A stretch of DNA of 64,000 bases, taken from contig NZ_JACHJQ010000003.1 of NCBI RefSeq assembly GCF_014203735.1, positions 729,326 through 793,325 of the forward strand. The letters run 5' to 3'. The position numbers and the translations under genes were made by a program. Origin of the DNA: Actinophytocola algeriensis. Lineage in GTDB: Bacteria; Actinomycetota; Actinomycetes; Mycobacteriales; Pseudonocardiaceae. Positions 1 through 10,435 of the stretch are shown here, in pieces; position 1 is the stretch's first letter; every line of letters starts with the position of its first letter. The notes under the pieces are model-generated. The model saw nothing but the letters and a program-made list of their open reading frames with translations. It was not told the origin of the DNA and searched no databases.

Positions 1-3000
1 CGCGACCGCCTGCCCGAGCGGGTATACCTCGACGTGACGGGCCGGTTGACCGAACGCGGCTCGGGAACCGAGTTCGCGTTCATCGAAGGCGCGTTCGCCT
101 TCTGTCTCCGCTGCCGGGTCTCCTACGAGCAACTGCGCAGCAGCGACTTCGGCAAGCTCGCCTCGCTCTCCGCGGAGGGGCGTAGCTCTGCTGCGTCTGT
201 GATCAGCGCGAGCGTCGTGCGCAGCCTGCGATCGCAGTCCGACCTGCCGCACTCCGCGCGGAAACTGCTCGCGTTCGCCGACAACCGGCAGGACGCGAGT
301 TTGCAGGCCGGGCACTTCAATGACTTCATCCAGGTCAGTCAGCTGCGCGGTGCGCTGTACCGGGCGGTGTCCGTTGCGCCGGACGGGCTGACCCACGAGG
401 TGATCGAACAGAAGGTCACTGACGCGCTGGGACTGTCCATTGCGGACTTCGCGCAGAACAAGGTCGCCCGGTTCAGCCTTGAGCGCCGCGCGTGGGAGGC
501 GCTGCGCCGGGTGGTCGGCTACCGGATCTACCAGGATCTGGAGCGGGGCTGGCGGATCACCATGCCAAACCTCGAACAGACCGGCCTGCTGCGGATCGAC
601 TACACCGACCTGCCGGAGATCGCGGCCGAACAGTCCCTGTGGGAGGACCGTCACCCAGTGCTCCGCGACGACATCGCCGAGCATCGCCGCGAGCTGATGC
701 GCATTCTGCTCGACGAGTTGCGCCGGGTGCTGGCCGTCGAGGTCGACTGTTTCGATCCCATCGGGTTCGAACAGCTCCGCAAACTCAGCGGCCAGCACCT
801 CGACGAACCGTGGGCACTGCCGGAACGGGAGAGCGAACCGAGCACCGGCAAGGCGTTCGCTCGTGCGGGCGGCAAGGGCAGCCGTCGTGACCACCTCTAC
901 CTCAGCGGCTACGGCGCGTACGGTCGCTACCTGTTGCGGTCCACCACGTTTCCCGGAGTCCCGGGCAGGCTTGCCCGGGATGACGCCCAGAAGATGATCG
1001 CGGACATGCTGGGCGTCCTCGCCGAATGTGGCCTGCTCGCGGTCAGCCGGACCAACGAGGCGGACGGTGCACCGGGCTATCAGCTCAAGGCTTCCGCGAT
1101 CATCTGGCGTGCCGGCGACGGGAAGTCCGGTGCCACGGACCCGGTGCGCAAGGAGGTCGCCTCCGAGCACGGGCCGAGGGTCAACCCGTTCTTCCGGCGC
1201 CTGTACTCGGATGTGGCCGAGACGCTCGCCGGCATGCATGCCCGCGAGCACACCGCCCAGGTGTCCAACGAGAACCGGATCAAACGGGAGAACCAGTTCC
1301 GTAGTGGTGAGCTGCCTGTGCTGTTCTGCTCGCCCACCATGGAACTCGGCATCGACATCGCGAGTCTGAACGCCGTCGGGTTGCGTAACGTGCCGCCGAC
1401 ACCGGCCAACTACGCGCAGCGCGCGGGCCGTGCCGGGCGTTCTGGTCAGCCCGCGCTCGTGGTCACGTACTGCGCCACCGGGAATGCCCACGACCAGTAC
1501 TACTTCCGCAACCGGGACCAGATGGTCGGTGGCTCCGTCGCACCGCCCCGGCTGGACCTCACCAACGAAGACCTGCTGCGCTCCCACGTCCACGCCATCT
1601 GGCTCGCCGAGACCGGAGTCCGGCTGGACCGGTCTCTGGCGAAGGTGGTGGGCACGGGTTCCCCCGGTCTGCCGATCGCGACACGGATTCGCCAGGCGAT
1701 CGGCTCCGTGGCCGCACGAGACCGCGCGATACGGCACGCTCGGATAGTCCTGTCCGGCCTCGCCGATCGGTTGGACAGCACCTCGTGGTGGCACCCCGAC
1801 TGGATCGAACGGGTCGTCACGGACGCCGAGCTGGAGTTCGACCGTGCGCTGGAACGCTGGCGTGAACTGTTCCGGGCCGCGGTGCGTGAGCAGGAGCGGC
1901 AGAACAAGATCATTCTCGATCACTCGAGCAGTCCGAAGTCCCGGGACGACGCGACTCGCAAGCGTCGAGAGGCCGAGAACCAGCTGCGTCTGCTCCGGCT
2001 CGACGACAGCGATGAGTACCAGACGGACTTCTACTCGTACCGGTACCTGGCGGCCGAGGGTTTCCTGCCCGGCTACTCGTTTCCTCGGCTGCCGCTGCGG
2101 GCCTACGTGCCGGGAAGGCGGGGGGTCGGCGGCGACGCCGAGTTCATCCAGCGGCCGCGGTTCATCGCCATCAGCGAGTTCGGGCCGGGTGCGCTCGTCT
2201 ATCACGAGGGCGTGCGCTACCAGGTGAACCAGGTGCAGCTCACGCCGGGCGAGGACGGTGGCACCGGGCTGGACACGACGTCCGCGCGCCGGTGCTCGGC
2301 CTGTGGTTACCAGCACGACGTCGAGGTCGGGTCGGATGTCTGCGACTCCTGTGAACAACGGTTGGGCCCGACGATGTATCGGCTGCTGCGCCTGCAGACG
2401 GTGCGTGCGAACCGGCGGGACCGGATCTCCTCGGACGAGGAGGAACGGCGTCGCACCGGGTACGAGCTGATCACCTCGTACCGGTTCAACGACCACGGAG
2501 CCCGGCCCGGCAGGCTCGACGCGGTCGCGAGCACCGCCGGTGAGGCCGTGCTCGACCTGCACTACGGGGACACAGCGACCGTGCGGGTCACCAACCTGGG
2601 CTTGCGGCGGCGGCGGGACCCGCACAGCAATATCGGCTACTGGATCGACGTGCGGAACGGTCGCTGGCTGTCGGAGCGGCAGGCGTTGGCGAACGACGGC
2701 CAGGGCGGCGAGGAGTTGGACGCGGCCGACGAGGTGCCGAAGAAGCAGCAGGTCGTGCCGTACGTGGAGGACAGCCGCAACATCCTGATCACCAGAGTGG
2801 CGGCCGGTCAGGTCGGCGAGGCCGCGGCCCGATCGTTCATGTACGCGCTGGAGCGCGGGATCGAGGCGGAGTTCCAGCTGGAGGACAGCGAGCTGGCGAG
2901 CGAACTGCTGCCGGACGACGAAGACCGCGGCCGGGTGCTGTTCGTGGAGAGCGCCGAGGGCGGTGCGGGTGTGCTGCGGCGTCTCGTGGAGGAGAAGAAC

Positions 3001-3585
3001 GCGTTGCGGCGAGCTGCCCGCCGAGCGTTGGAGATCTGTCACTTCGACCCGGAGACCGGAGCCGACACCGGCGGTGACGTCGACGGGACAGGCGAACGTT
3101 GCGCACGTGCCTGCTACGACTGCCTGCTCTCCTACAGCAACCAGGGCAGCCACCTGCTGATCGACCGGCATCTCGCGAAGGAACTCCTGCTGGCCTGCGC
3201 ACGGTCCACCACCGCCCAACCGGGCGGGCATGATCCGGACGAGGCGTGGGAGGCCGTGTTGGACAAGGTCTCCGGGTACAGGGCTCGGCAGCAGTTCGTG
3301 TACTGGCTGCGGGAGATGGAGTATCGCCGCCCCGACGAGGTCGCCGTCGCGCTGCCGGAGTTCGACGTGGTGGCCGACCTGGTGTACCGGCCCGCGACCG
3401 GTCCGGTCGCGGTGTTCGTGGACGGGCCGGACGACTCGGCCGCGCCGGGGCGTGATGATCTTGCGGAGGAGAACCTGCGGGATGCCGGCTGGTTCGTAAT
3501 ACGGGTGCCCTTCGGAGCGACGTACCCGGAGATCGTTACTCGGAACCCGAGTGTGTTCGGAGTCAGTCGAAGGGGGAATCGGTGA
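1..3585 (+). CDS. DUF1998-family DNA helicase, 3' part (5' end outside window)
   Basis: The frame is open from base 1, so this is the C-terminal ~1194 residues of a larger superfamily 2 helicase; relatives of this type are usually well above 1500 residues. Seen directly: a CLRC zinc-type pair near base 110, the helicase C-terminal motifs SPTMELGIDI (about 1330-1360) and QRAGRAGRSGQ (about 1417-1450), a CSAC...CDSC pair (about 2295-2355) and the DUF1998 signature CARACYDCLLSYSNQ (about 3103-3147). The last ~80 residues (PEFDVVADLVY, VAVFVDGP) resemble a Vsr/DUF559-type nuclease fold. Family knowledge: DUF1998 helicases occur in DISARM (DrmA/DrmB), Druantia (DruE) and MrfA repair. Its stop overlaps the next start (GTGA), so it is co-transcribed with the SNF2 gene. 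Inference: DNA-translocating motor of an antiphage system. The DEAD/DEAH half is not visible. Confidence 0.85.
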   Translation, partial: RDRLPERVYLDVTGRLTERGSGTEFAFIEGAFAFCLRCRVSYEQLRSSDFGKLASLSAEGRSSAASVISASVVRSLRSQSDLPHSARKLLAFADNRQDASLQAGHFNDFIQVSQLRGALYRAVSVAPDGLTHEVIEQKVTDALGLSIADFAQNKVARFSLERRAWEALRRVVGYRIYQDLERGWRITMPNLEQTGLLRIDYTDLPEIAAEQSLWEDRHPVLRDDIAEHRRELMRILLDELRRVLAVEVDCFDPIGFEQLRKLSGQHLDEPWALPERESEPSTGKAFARAGGKGSRRDHLYLSGYGAYGRYLLRSTTFPGVPGRLARDDAQKMIADMLGVLAECGLLAVSRTNEADGAPGYQLKASAIIWRAGDGKSGATDPVRKEVASEHGPRVNPFFRRLYSDVAETLAGMHAREHTAQVSNENRIKRENQFRSGELPVLFCSPTMELGIDIASLNAVGLRNVPPTPANYAQRAGRAGRSGQPALVVTYCATGNAHDQYYFRNRDQMVGGSVAPPRLDLTNEDLLRSHVHAIWLAETGVRLDRSLAKVVGTGSPGLPIATRIRQAIGSVAARDRAIRHARIVLSGLADRLDSTSWWHPDWIERVVTDAELEFDRALERWRELFRAAVREQERQNKIILDHSSSPKSRDDATRKRREAENQLRLLRLDDSDEYQTDFYSYRYLAAEGFLPGYSFPRLPLRAYVPGRRGVGGDAEFIQRPRFIAISEFGPGALVYHEGVRYQVNQVQLTPGEDGGTGLDTTSARRCSACGYQHDVEVGSDVCDSCEQRLGPTMYRLLRLQTVRANRRDRISSDEEERRRTGYELITSYRFNDHGARPGRLDAVASTAGEAVLDLHYGDTATVRVTNLGLRRRRDPHSNIGYWIDVRNGRWLSERQALANDGQGGEELDAADEVPKKQQVVPYVEDSRNILITRVAAGQVGEAAARSFMYALERGIEAEFQLEDSELASELLPDDEDRGRVLFVESAEGGAGVLRRLVEEKNALRRAARRALEICHFDPETGADTGGDVDGTGERCARACYDCLLSYSNQGSHLLIDRHLAKELLLACARSTTAQPGGHDPDEAWEAVLDKVSGYRARQQFVYWLREMEYRRPDEVAVALPEFDVVADLVYRPATGPVAVFVDGPDDSAAPGRDDLAEENLRDAGWFVIRVPFGATYPEIVTRNPSVFGVSRRGNR

Positions 3586-6410
3586 GCACGTTCGCCGTCG
3601 GGTCGTTGGTGCGCGCACGGGGTCGGGACTGGGTGGTGCTTCCCGACTCCGCGGACGACCTGCTGGTGGTCCGACCGCTCGGTGGCCGCGACGACGAGGT
3701 GGCGGGCATCATCACCGGGATCGAGCAGGTCAGCCAGGCGACGTTCGCCGATCCGGATCCGGCGGACGCGGGCAACGCGGTGAGCGCGGGACTGCTCCGC
3801 ACCGCCCTGCGGATCGGCTTCCGGTCCACCGCGGGCCCGTTCCGGTCGATGGCCGGTCTCGCGGTCGAACCGCGGCCCTACCAGCTGGTGCCGCTGCTGA
3901 TGGCGCTGCGTCAGGAGACGGTGCGCATGCTCGTCGCCGACGACGTCGGCATCGGCAAGACCGTCGAGGCCGGACTGATCGCGGCGGAACTGCTGGCGCA
4001 GGGCAGCGCTCGCGGACTCACCGTCCTGTGTGCTCCCGCGCTCGCGGAGCAGTGGCAGGCCGAGTTGGCGAGCAAGTTCCGCATCGACGCGGAGCTGGTG
4101 CTGCCCGGCACGGTGAAGCGGCTGGAGCGCAACCGCCTGGACGACGAGTCGATCTTCGAGCTGCATCCGTACACGATCGTGTCGACGGACTTCATCAAGT
4201 CCACCAGGCACCGCGACGACTTCGTCCGTGCCTGCCCGGACCTGGTGATCGTGGACGAGGCGCACACCTGCGTGGCCGACGGGTCGACGTCGGGTGGGCG
4301 GACGCTGCGTTACGACCTGGTCCGCAGGCTCGCCGAGGACCGAAAACGCCATCTGCTGCTGGTGACCGCGACACCCCACAGCGGCAAGGACGAGGGCTTC
4401 CGCAACCTGATCGCGCTGCTCGACCCGGAGCTGCGTGCCCTGGACCTCGGGTCGTCGAAGGGCCGCGAACGGCTGGCCCGGCACATGGTGCAGCGCCGCC
4501 GGGCGCACATCCGCAAGTTCGTCGAGGACACCCCGTTCCCCGAGGACCGCAAGATCCAGGAACGGAAGTACTACCTCACCGACGACTACGCCAAGCTGTT
4601 CGGCTCGGTCCTGTCCTACGCCAGGGAGACCGTCCGCGACCACACCGGCGGTGCGCTGCGGCAACGCGTCCGGTACTGGTCCGCGCTCGCGCTGCTGCGC
4701 GCGCTGGCCTCCTCGCCGAAGGCCGCCGCCGCGACGTTGCGTACTCGCGCACAGGCGGCGGGTGCGGCGTCGAGCGACGAGGCCGACCGCATCGGCCGTG
4801 CCACCGTGCTGGACCTGGCCGACGACGAGGCCGCGGAGTCGGTGGACGTCACGCCGGGGGCGGACGACATCGCCGAAGGTGGTAGCGCCGAGCGACGCAG
4901 ACTGATGGAGTTCGCGCGCCGCGCCGAGCAGTTGGAAGGCGCGGGCGACGCGAAACTGGCCTGCTTGGACGAGGCCATCCAGGCGTTGCTGAGCGACGGG
5001 TACGACCCGGTCGTGTTCTGTCGCTTCATCGACACCGCCGAGTACGTGGCCGAGCACCTGCGTGGTTCGCTGGGACGCACCGCGTCGGTCGCCGCGGTGA
5101 CCGGGGCGCTCAGTCCACCGGTGCGTGAGAGCACCATCGCCGAGCTGACCGGTCAGCGGGGGCGCCACGTGCTGGTGGCGACCGACTGCCTTTCGGAGGG
5201 TGTGAACCTGCAGGAGCACTTCCAGGCGGTCGTGCACTACGACCTGGCGTGGAACCCGACCCGGCACGAGCAGCGGGAAGGCCGTGTCGACCGGTTCGGG
5301 CAGCCCTTCAAGGAGGTGCGGGCGGTAACGGTCATCGGCGCGGACAACCGGGTCGACGAGATCGTGATGCGGGTGCTGCTGCGCAAGCACAACGAGATCC
5401 GCAAACAGCTCGGGATCAGCGTCCCGGTGCCGGACTCGGCGAACGCGGTGGTCGAGGCGGTGCTGGAGGAACTGTTCGTGGCGGCGCCGGTGGCCGACCA
5501 GCCGATGCTGGCGGGTTTCGAGGACGTGATGGCGACGCACCGCAAGTCGCTGCACGAGGAGTGGGACAGCTACGCCGCCAAGGAGAACGCGGCGCTGACG
5601 AAGTTCGCCCAGTCCGGTATCAAGCCGGACGAGGTGGCCGCCGAACTCGCCGAGGTCCGGGCCAGCCTGGGCGCCGACACCGAGGTCACGGAGTTCGTCC
5701 GGGAGTCCCTGGACGCGCTCGGCGCGTCGATCACCGCGAAGAAAGCCGGGTTCGAGGCGGTGACCACCACTCTGCCGTTGGGACTGCAGGACGCATTGCC
5801 GCCGGGGCACGTCGAGCCGCTGCCGTTCCGCTCGGATCTGCCGGTGCCGCCGAAACACGCACACCTCGACCGCACCGATCCGTCGGTCGCGGCCATCGCC
5901 GGTTACGTGCTGGACAGCGCACTCGACCCACTGACTCCGGGCCCGCGCCCGGCCCGCCGCTGCGGCGTTGTGCGCACCGACACGGTGGCCCGTCGCACCA
6001 CACTGCTGCTCCTGCGGTTCCGCATGCACGTCACGTTGCCCGGGGCTTACGGCACCCGGACGTTGGTCGCGGAGGAGGCGCGGACGGTGGCGTACCGCGG
6101 CCGACCGGGTGAGCCGGACTGGTTGCCACCGGAGGAGGTGACCGCGCTGCTCGCGGCGCAGCCGAGCGGCAACGTGGCGGTCGAGCAGGCCCAGGACGAC
6201 ATCCGGCGCGCGGTCGCCCAGCTGGACGAGCTGCGCACGTCGTTGGACGAACAGGCCGCCGAGGTCGCGGACCAGCTCCGCGAGTCGCACATGCGGGTCC
6301 GGGCGGCGACGCGCCAGGCAGGTGTCACCAGGATCGACGTCCACGCGCACACGCCGGTCGATGTCCTGGGTGTGTACGTGTACCTGCCGGTGCCGGGAGG
6401 TGCCCGATGA
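3582..6410 (+). CDS. SNF2-type helicase, DISARM DrmD-like
   Basis: A 942-residue RapA/SNF2-like ATPase starting at GTG with AAGGGGG upstream and overlapping the previous stop. Motifs seen: DVGIGKT Walker A at about residues 121-127, DEAH at 225-228, TATPH shortly after, and motif VI QREGRVDRFGQ at about 564-574. The C-terminal ~250 residues carry no recognised domain and contain helical, charged stretches (for example near bases 6180-6300). Size and neighbours (DUF1998 helicase before, large adenine methylase after) match DISARM class 1 DrmD. Known: DrmD is an SNF2 helicase needed for that defence system. Inference: this protein remodels or scans foreign DNA with the neighbouring motor. It could also be a general RapA-like protein, but the overlap on both sides argues for a dedicated defence role. 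Confidence 0.85.
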   Translation: MSTFAVGSLVRARGRDWVVLPDSADDLLVVRPLGGRDDEVAGIITGIEQVSQATFADPDPADAGNAVSAGLLRTALRIGFRSTAGPFRSMAGLAVEPRPYQLVPLLMALRQETVRMLVADDVGIGKTVEAGLIAAELLAQGSARGLTVLCAPALAEQWQAELASKFRIDAELVLPGTVKRLERNRLDDESIFELHPYTIVSTDFIKSTRHRDDFVRACPDLVIVDEAHTCVADGSTSGGRTLRYDLVRRLAEDRKRHLLLVTATPHSGKDEGFRNLIALLDPELRALDLGSSKGRERLARHMVQRRRAHIRKFVEDTPFPEDRKIQERKYYLTDDYAKLFGSVLSYARETVRDHTGGALRQRVRYWSALALLRALASSPKAAAATLRTRAQAAGAASSDEADRIGRATVLDLADDEAAESVDVTPGADDIAEGGSAERRRLMEFARRAEQLEGAGDAKLACLDEAIQALLSDGYDPVVFCRFIDTAEYVAEHLRGSLGRTASVAAVTGALSPPVRESTIAELTGQRGRHVLVATDCLSEGVNLQEHFQAVVHYDLAWNPTRHEQREGRVDRFGQPFKEVRAVTVIGADNRVDEIVMRVLLRKHNEIRKQLGISVPVPDSANAVVEAVLEELFVAAPVADQPMLAGFEDVMATHRKSLHEEWDSYAAKENAALTKFAQSGIKPDEVAAELAEVRASLGADTEVTEFVRESLDALGASITAKKAGFEAVTTTLPLGLQDALPPGHVEPLPFRSDLPVPPKHAHLDRTDPSVAAIAGYVLDSALDPLTPGPRPARRCGVVRTDTVARRTTLLLLRFRMHVTLPGAYGTRTLVAEEARTVAYRGRPGEPDWLPPEEVTALLAAQPSGNVAVEQAQDDIRRAVAQLDELRTSLDEQAAEVADQLRESHMRVRAATRQAGVTRIDVHAHTPVDVLGVYVYLPVPGGAR

Positions 6411-9400
6411 GCCGCGCACCGTTCCCGTCGTTGCGGGTCGCAGGTGGGTTGCTGCCCGCCGACCTGTTCGTCCGGGTGATGGACGACGCCGGTCTCGCCG
6501 GCCGCGGTCCGGCCGACTACGGGCTGGGCGCGCGCCGCACGGTCCGTGAGGCGGCGTCGCGGGCGTTCGAGGACTTGTCGAAGGAATGGCGTGCGCTGTC
6601 CCGTGACAAGGTCCGCGGCACCCGCGACTGGCTCCGCGCGGTCTACGGCAGCGACGGCCTCGGCTACGGCCCGCTGGAGGAGCTGCGCGGCGGCCTGACG
6701 GCGGACGACCGGCAGTTCAAGGTCAGCCACCGCTGGCAGCACGTGCCCGTGCACTGGCTGCCCTGGGGCACCGACCTGGACCACCGCACGAAGGGTGTCG
6801 TCGGTGCCGCCGACGCCGCCCCGCAGTCGATGGTGCAGGAACTGCTGAACCGCACCGACGACCACCTGTTCGCGATGGTGTCGAACGGGCAGCGCCTGCG
6901 GCTCCTGCGTGACTCCCGTTCGCTCGCCGGGTCGGCATACGTGGAGTTCGACCTGGAGCTGATCTTCGAAGAGGGCCTGTTCCCGGACTTCCTGCTGCTG
7001 TTCCGGCTGCTGCACGCGACCCGATTCCAGGTCCGTTCCGACGACTCACCGGCGTCGTGCTGGTTGGAGACGTGGCGCACCACGGCCATCCAGCAGGGCG
7101 AACGCGCGCTGGAACGGTTACGGGGTGGTGTCGAGCAGGCGATCAACACGTTGGGCACCGGGTTCGTCCGCCACCCGGCCAACGGCGACCTCAACCGTCG
7201 GCTGGCGACCGGTGAGCTGCGACCCGAGGACTACAAACGGTCGGTGCTGCGGCTGGTGTACCGGCTGCTGTTCTGGTTCGTCGCCGAGGACCGCGGCGTG
7301 CTGCTCGACCCGGAGACAACGCTGGACGTGCGCAAGCGGTACGACCGCTACTTCTCCGCCCGGCGTCTGCGAGACCGCGCGCGTCACGGCAGCACGGACC
7401 ACCACGACGACCTGTGGGAGTCGGTGCGGCTGGTGTTCGTCGGCCTCGGGCTGGAGGAAGGTCGCCCCGAACTGGGCGTGCCGGGCATCGGCGGCATCTT
7501 CGAACGCATCACCCGGGACGGCGACGAGAAGATCGACCCGAGCCGCCCGGACGAGCTGGACGAGCCCCTCGAAGGGATGCGGCTGACCAACGGGGTCCTG
7601 ATCACGGCCGTGCGTCACCTGGCCATCGTGGACAGCGCCGGTCAGCGTCGCCAGGTGGACTTCCTGAACCTGGACTCGGAGGAACTGGGCAGCGTCTACG
7701 AGTCGCTGCTGGAGCTGCACCCCGACTACGACCCGGACGAGCGGGCGTTCACGTTGAAGGCGGCGGCGGGCAACGAACGCAAGACAACGGGCTCGTACTA
7801 CACCCCGTCGTCACTGACGGAGGCGCTGCTGGACAGCGCACTGGACCCGGTCCTTGACGACGCGGTCAGCGGCATCGACTCCGCCACCGAGCAGGTCGCC
7901 GCCCTGCTGAACGTGACGGTGTGCGACCCGGCATGTGGGTCCGGGCACTTCCTGGTGGCCGCCGCCCGCCGCATCGCCCGCCGTGTCGCCCAGCTGCGCA
8001 GCGGCGAGAACGAACCGTCCCCGAACCTGGTCCGCACCGCGATGCGTGAGGTCGTGAGCCGCTGCATCTACGGCGTCGACATCAACGAGACGGCAGCGGA
8101 ACTGGCGAAGGTGTCGCTGTGGCTGGAGTCGGTGGAACCGGGCTTCCCGCTCCCCTTCCTGGACGCCAACATCCGCGTAGGGAACTCGCTGCTCGGCACC
8201 ACACCCGCCCTGATCGAGAAAGGTATTCCAAAGGAGGCCTTTAAGCCTTTGGTCGGTGACGACAGGGATGCTTCTCGGGTCATTGCCAAACGCAACGCCG
8301 AACAGGGCGATGGCATCTTCGACCTGTTCGCATCAGAACCCCCAATTACTAAGAATGTCGCGATCGCCCACAACACCAGGGCGCTGGTACACGCAGAGGC
8401 ACGCAGCCTGGCAGATGTATACGTGCAACGCACGCGATTGCGTGATATCGATGATGAGCGCATGGCGGCCAAGCGTGTCGCCGATGCTTGGTGTGCCGCT
8501 TTTGTTCAGCCTAAGACCCAAGACACCGCGCTGCACGCTGTAGTTCGGTCGACGCTGGACTGGATCGCTGACAACCCGGACACCCTCGAACGTGCCCAGC
8601 TCGCCAATCTGGTTGTAGAACTGGCCAGAGACTACCGGTTCTTCCATTGGCACGTGGAGTTCCCTCACATTTTCACCGTTTCTGAGGACCGGTTGGACGT
8701 GGACGCGACGACCGGTTGGCGCGGAGGCTTCTCATGCGTGCTGGGCAACCCGCCCTGGGAGAATATCGAAATGAAGGAGCAGGAGTTCTTTGCCACGCGC
8801 CGACCGAAGATTGCGGAATCCACGAACGCCTCCAAGCGCAAGCGGGCGATCGACGCGCTGAAGAGCAGTGTCAACGAGCAGGACAAGAAACTGTTCGCTG
8901 ATTTTGAGGAAGCAAAACACTTCATTGACGGAACTAGGCATTTTCTGGCGACTAGTGGCAGATTTCCTCTCACTGCACGCGGAAGGATAAAAACTGACCC
9001 TGTATTCGCGGAAACTGGTCGGACCATTCTCGCTCCACATGCAAGGGTGGGAATGGTGTTACCAACCGGTATTGCGACTGATGCTAACACTCAGTACTTC
9101 TTCAAAGACTTGGTGCTGAGTCGCACTCTTGTGTCAATATACGATTTTGAGAACGAAGAAAAAATCTTTCCAGGCATTACCAATAGGGTACGATTTTGCT
9201 TGTGGACGGCTGCGGGACGCGAATCCAAAATCGAGGAGATTAGTCTCGCTTTTGCCTTGCGTCAGGCGTCTCAGATTAAACTAAGGCGCTACGCGCTGAC
9301 CCCGAATGAGATTACTCTACTTAACTCGAATACTGGAACGTGTCCGGTGTTTGCGCATAAGCGTTCTGCGGGCCTCACGATTGCCATGTATCGACATGTC

Positions 9401-10435
9401 AAGTCTCTGCTATGGCGTGACAGTCCTGAGGAAAATCCTTGGAATATCTCATTCATGCAAGGAACATTCAATATGGCAAGTGATTCGCCGCTGTTCCGTG
9501 ATCGAGACTTCCTGGAGCAGAACGACTGGACGCTGAACGGCAACATTTTTGCGCGTGGCGATGAGCGGATGTTCCCTCTGGTCGAAGCGAAAATGATTCA
9601 CATACTGGATCACCGGTTTAGTACCTACGAGCACGCCACCGATGCTCAGGTAAACAAAGGGACACTTCCGCGAGTGGATGCTGAACGGAAGTTTGATCCG
9701 AATTTTGCAGTAGTACCTCGCTACTGGGTGGCCGAGGGAGAGGCGGACGGTCGACTCGCACGCAAAGGCTGGGATAAGGACTGGCTGCTGGGATGGCGTG
9801 ATATCTGCCGCAGTTCCGACGAGCGGACATGCATTGCAAGTATCGTTCCGCGAACGGCAATCGCTGGAACTTTCAATCTGATGCTTCCAGTTGGAAGAAT
9901 TGCAGGCTTGTACGCGAACCTCACTTCCCTTTGTCTCGACTACATAGTCAGGCAAAAAGTTGCAGGGTCCCATCTGAATCCGGCGTACTTCAAACAGCTT
10001 CCGATATTTGTTCCGAGTTACTACAATGGCAACTGTTTGTGGAGTTCGAATGAGATTCTCCACCAGTGGGTCGGCGTCCGCATTGTAGAGCTTACTTATG
10101 GCAGCTATGACGTGGTCGGCTTCGCGCGTGATCATGGAGATGAGGGGCCACCATTCCGGTGGGATGAGGAGCGGCGGTTCTGGTTGCGGGCCGAGCTGGA
10201 TGCCGCCTACTTCCACCTCTATGGGGTGCCGCGCGACGACGTGGACTACATCATGGACACGTTCCGGGCGTTCAGGAACAACGACCCGGACCGGTTCGCG
10301 CGCACCAAGCAGGCGATCCTCGACATCTACGACGACATGGCCAAGGCCGTCGAGACCGGCGAGCCGTACCAGACCAGGCTCGACCCGCCGCCCGGCCACG
10401 GTCCCCGCCACCCGGCTGAAGGAGAACACGAATGA
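6407..10435 (+). CDS. Large Eco57I/PglX-type adenine-specific DNA methyltransferase
   Basis: A 1342-residue class I methylase; its ATG overlaps the SNF2 stop (ATGA). SAM-binding motif I, CDPACGSGHF, lies at about residues 506-515 and the catalytic NPPW motif at about 780, the order and spacing of gamma-type N6-adenine methylases. The long N-terminal half (1-480) resembles BREX PglX and DISARM DrmMI proteins; the C-terminal third should hold the target recognition domain. Role by family: marks self DNA so that the helicases and nucleases of the operon spare it. Odd feature: base composition falls sharply inside the gene from about 8220 to 10140 (line 9121-9180 is 22/60 G+C by hand count, line 7921-7980 is 47/60), then recovers. 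The reading frame stays open throughout, so this looks like a swapped specificity segment rather than decay. Confidence 0.88.
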   Translation: MSRAPFPSLRVAGGLLPADLFVRVMDDAGLAGRGPADYGLGARRTVREAASRAFEDLSKEWRALSRDKVRGTRDWLRAVYGSDGLGYGPLEELRGGLTADDRQFKVSHRWQHVPVHWLPWGTDLDHRTKGVVGAADAAPQSMVQELLNRTDDHLFAMVSNGQRLRLLRDSRSLAGSAYVEFDLELIFEEGLFPDFLLLFRLLHATRFQVRSDDSPASCWLETWRTTAIQQGERALERLRGGVEQAINTLGTGFVRHPANGDLNRRLATGELRPEDYKRSVLRLVYRLLFWFVAEDRGVLLDPETTLDVRKRYDRYFSARRLRDRARHGSTDHHDDLWESVRLVFVGLGLEEGRPELGVPGIGGIFERITRDGDEKIDPSRPDELDEPLEGMRLTNGVLITAVRHLAIVDSAGQRRQVDFLNLDSEELGSVYESLLELHPDYDPDERAFTLKAAAGNERKTTGSYYTPSSLTEALLDSALDPVLDDAVSGIDSATEQVAALLNVTVCDPACGSGHFLVAAARRIARRVAQLRSGENEPSPNLVRTAMREVVSRCIYGVDINETAAELAKVSLWLESVEPGFPLPFLDANIRVGNSLLGTTPALIEKGIPKEAFKPLVGDDRDASRVIAKRNAEQGDGIFDLFASEPPITKNVAIAHNTRALVHAEARSLADVYVQRTRLRDIDDERMAAKRVADAWCAAFVQPKTQDTALHAVVRSTLDWIADNPDTLERAQLANLVVELARDYRFFHWHVEFPHIFTVSEDRLDVDATTGWRGGFSCVLGNPPWENIEMKEQEFFATRRPKIAESTNASKRKRAIDALKSSVNEQDKKLFADFEEAKHFIDGTRHFLATSGRFPLTARGRIKTDPVFAETGRTILAPHARVGMVLPTGIATDANTQYFFKDLVLSRTLVSIYDFENEEKIFPGITNRVRFCLWTAAGRESKIEEISLAFALRQASQIKLRRYALTPNEITLLNSNTGTCPVFAHKRSAGLTIAMYRHVKSLLWRDSPEENPWNISFMQGTFNMASDSPLFRDRDFLEQNDWTLNGNIFARGDERMFPLVEAKMIHILDHRFSTYEHATDAQVNKGTLPRVDAERKFDPNFAVVPRYWVAEGEADGRLARKGWDKDWLLGWRDICRSSDERTCIASIVPRTAIAGTFNLMLPVGRIAGLYANLTSLCLDYIVRQKVAGSHLNPAYFKQLPIFVPSYYNGNCLWSSNEILHQWVGVRIVELTYGSYDVVGFARDHGDEGPPFRWDEERRFWLRAELDAAYFHLYGVPRDDVDYIMDTFRAFRNNDPDRFARTKQAILDIYDDMAKAVETGEPYQTRLDPPPGHGPRHPAEGEHE

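Noticed and set aside
3132-6419. 1095-codon minus-strand open frame
   Set aside because: It lies antisense to the SNF2 helicase gene, has Arg/His/Val-rich content typical of mirrored GC-rich codons and no domain; the plus-strand gene has clear motifs.
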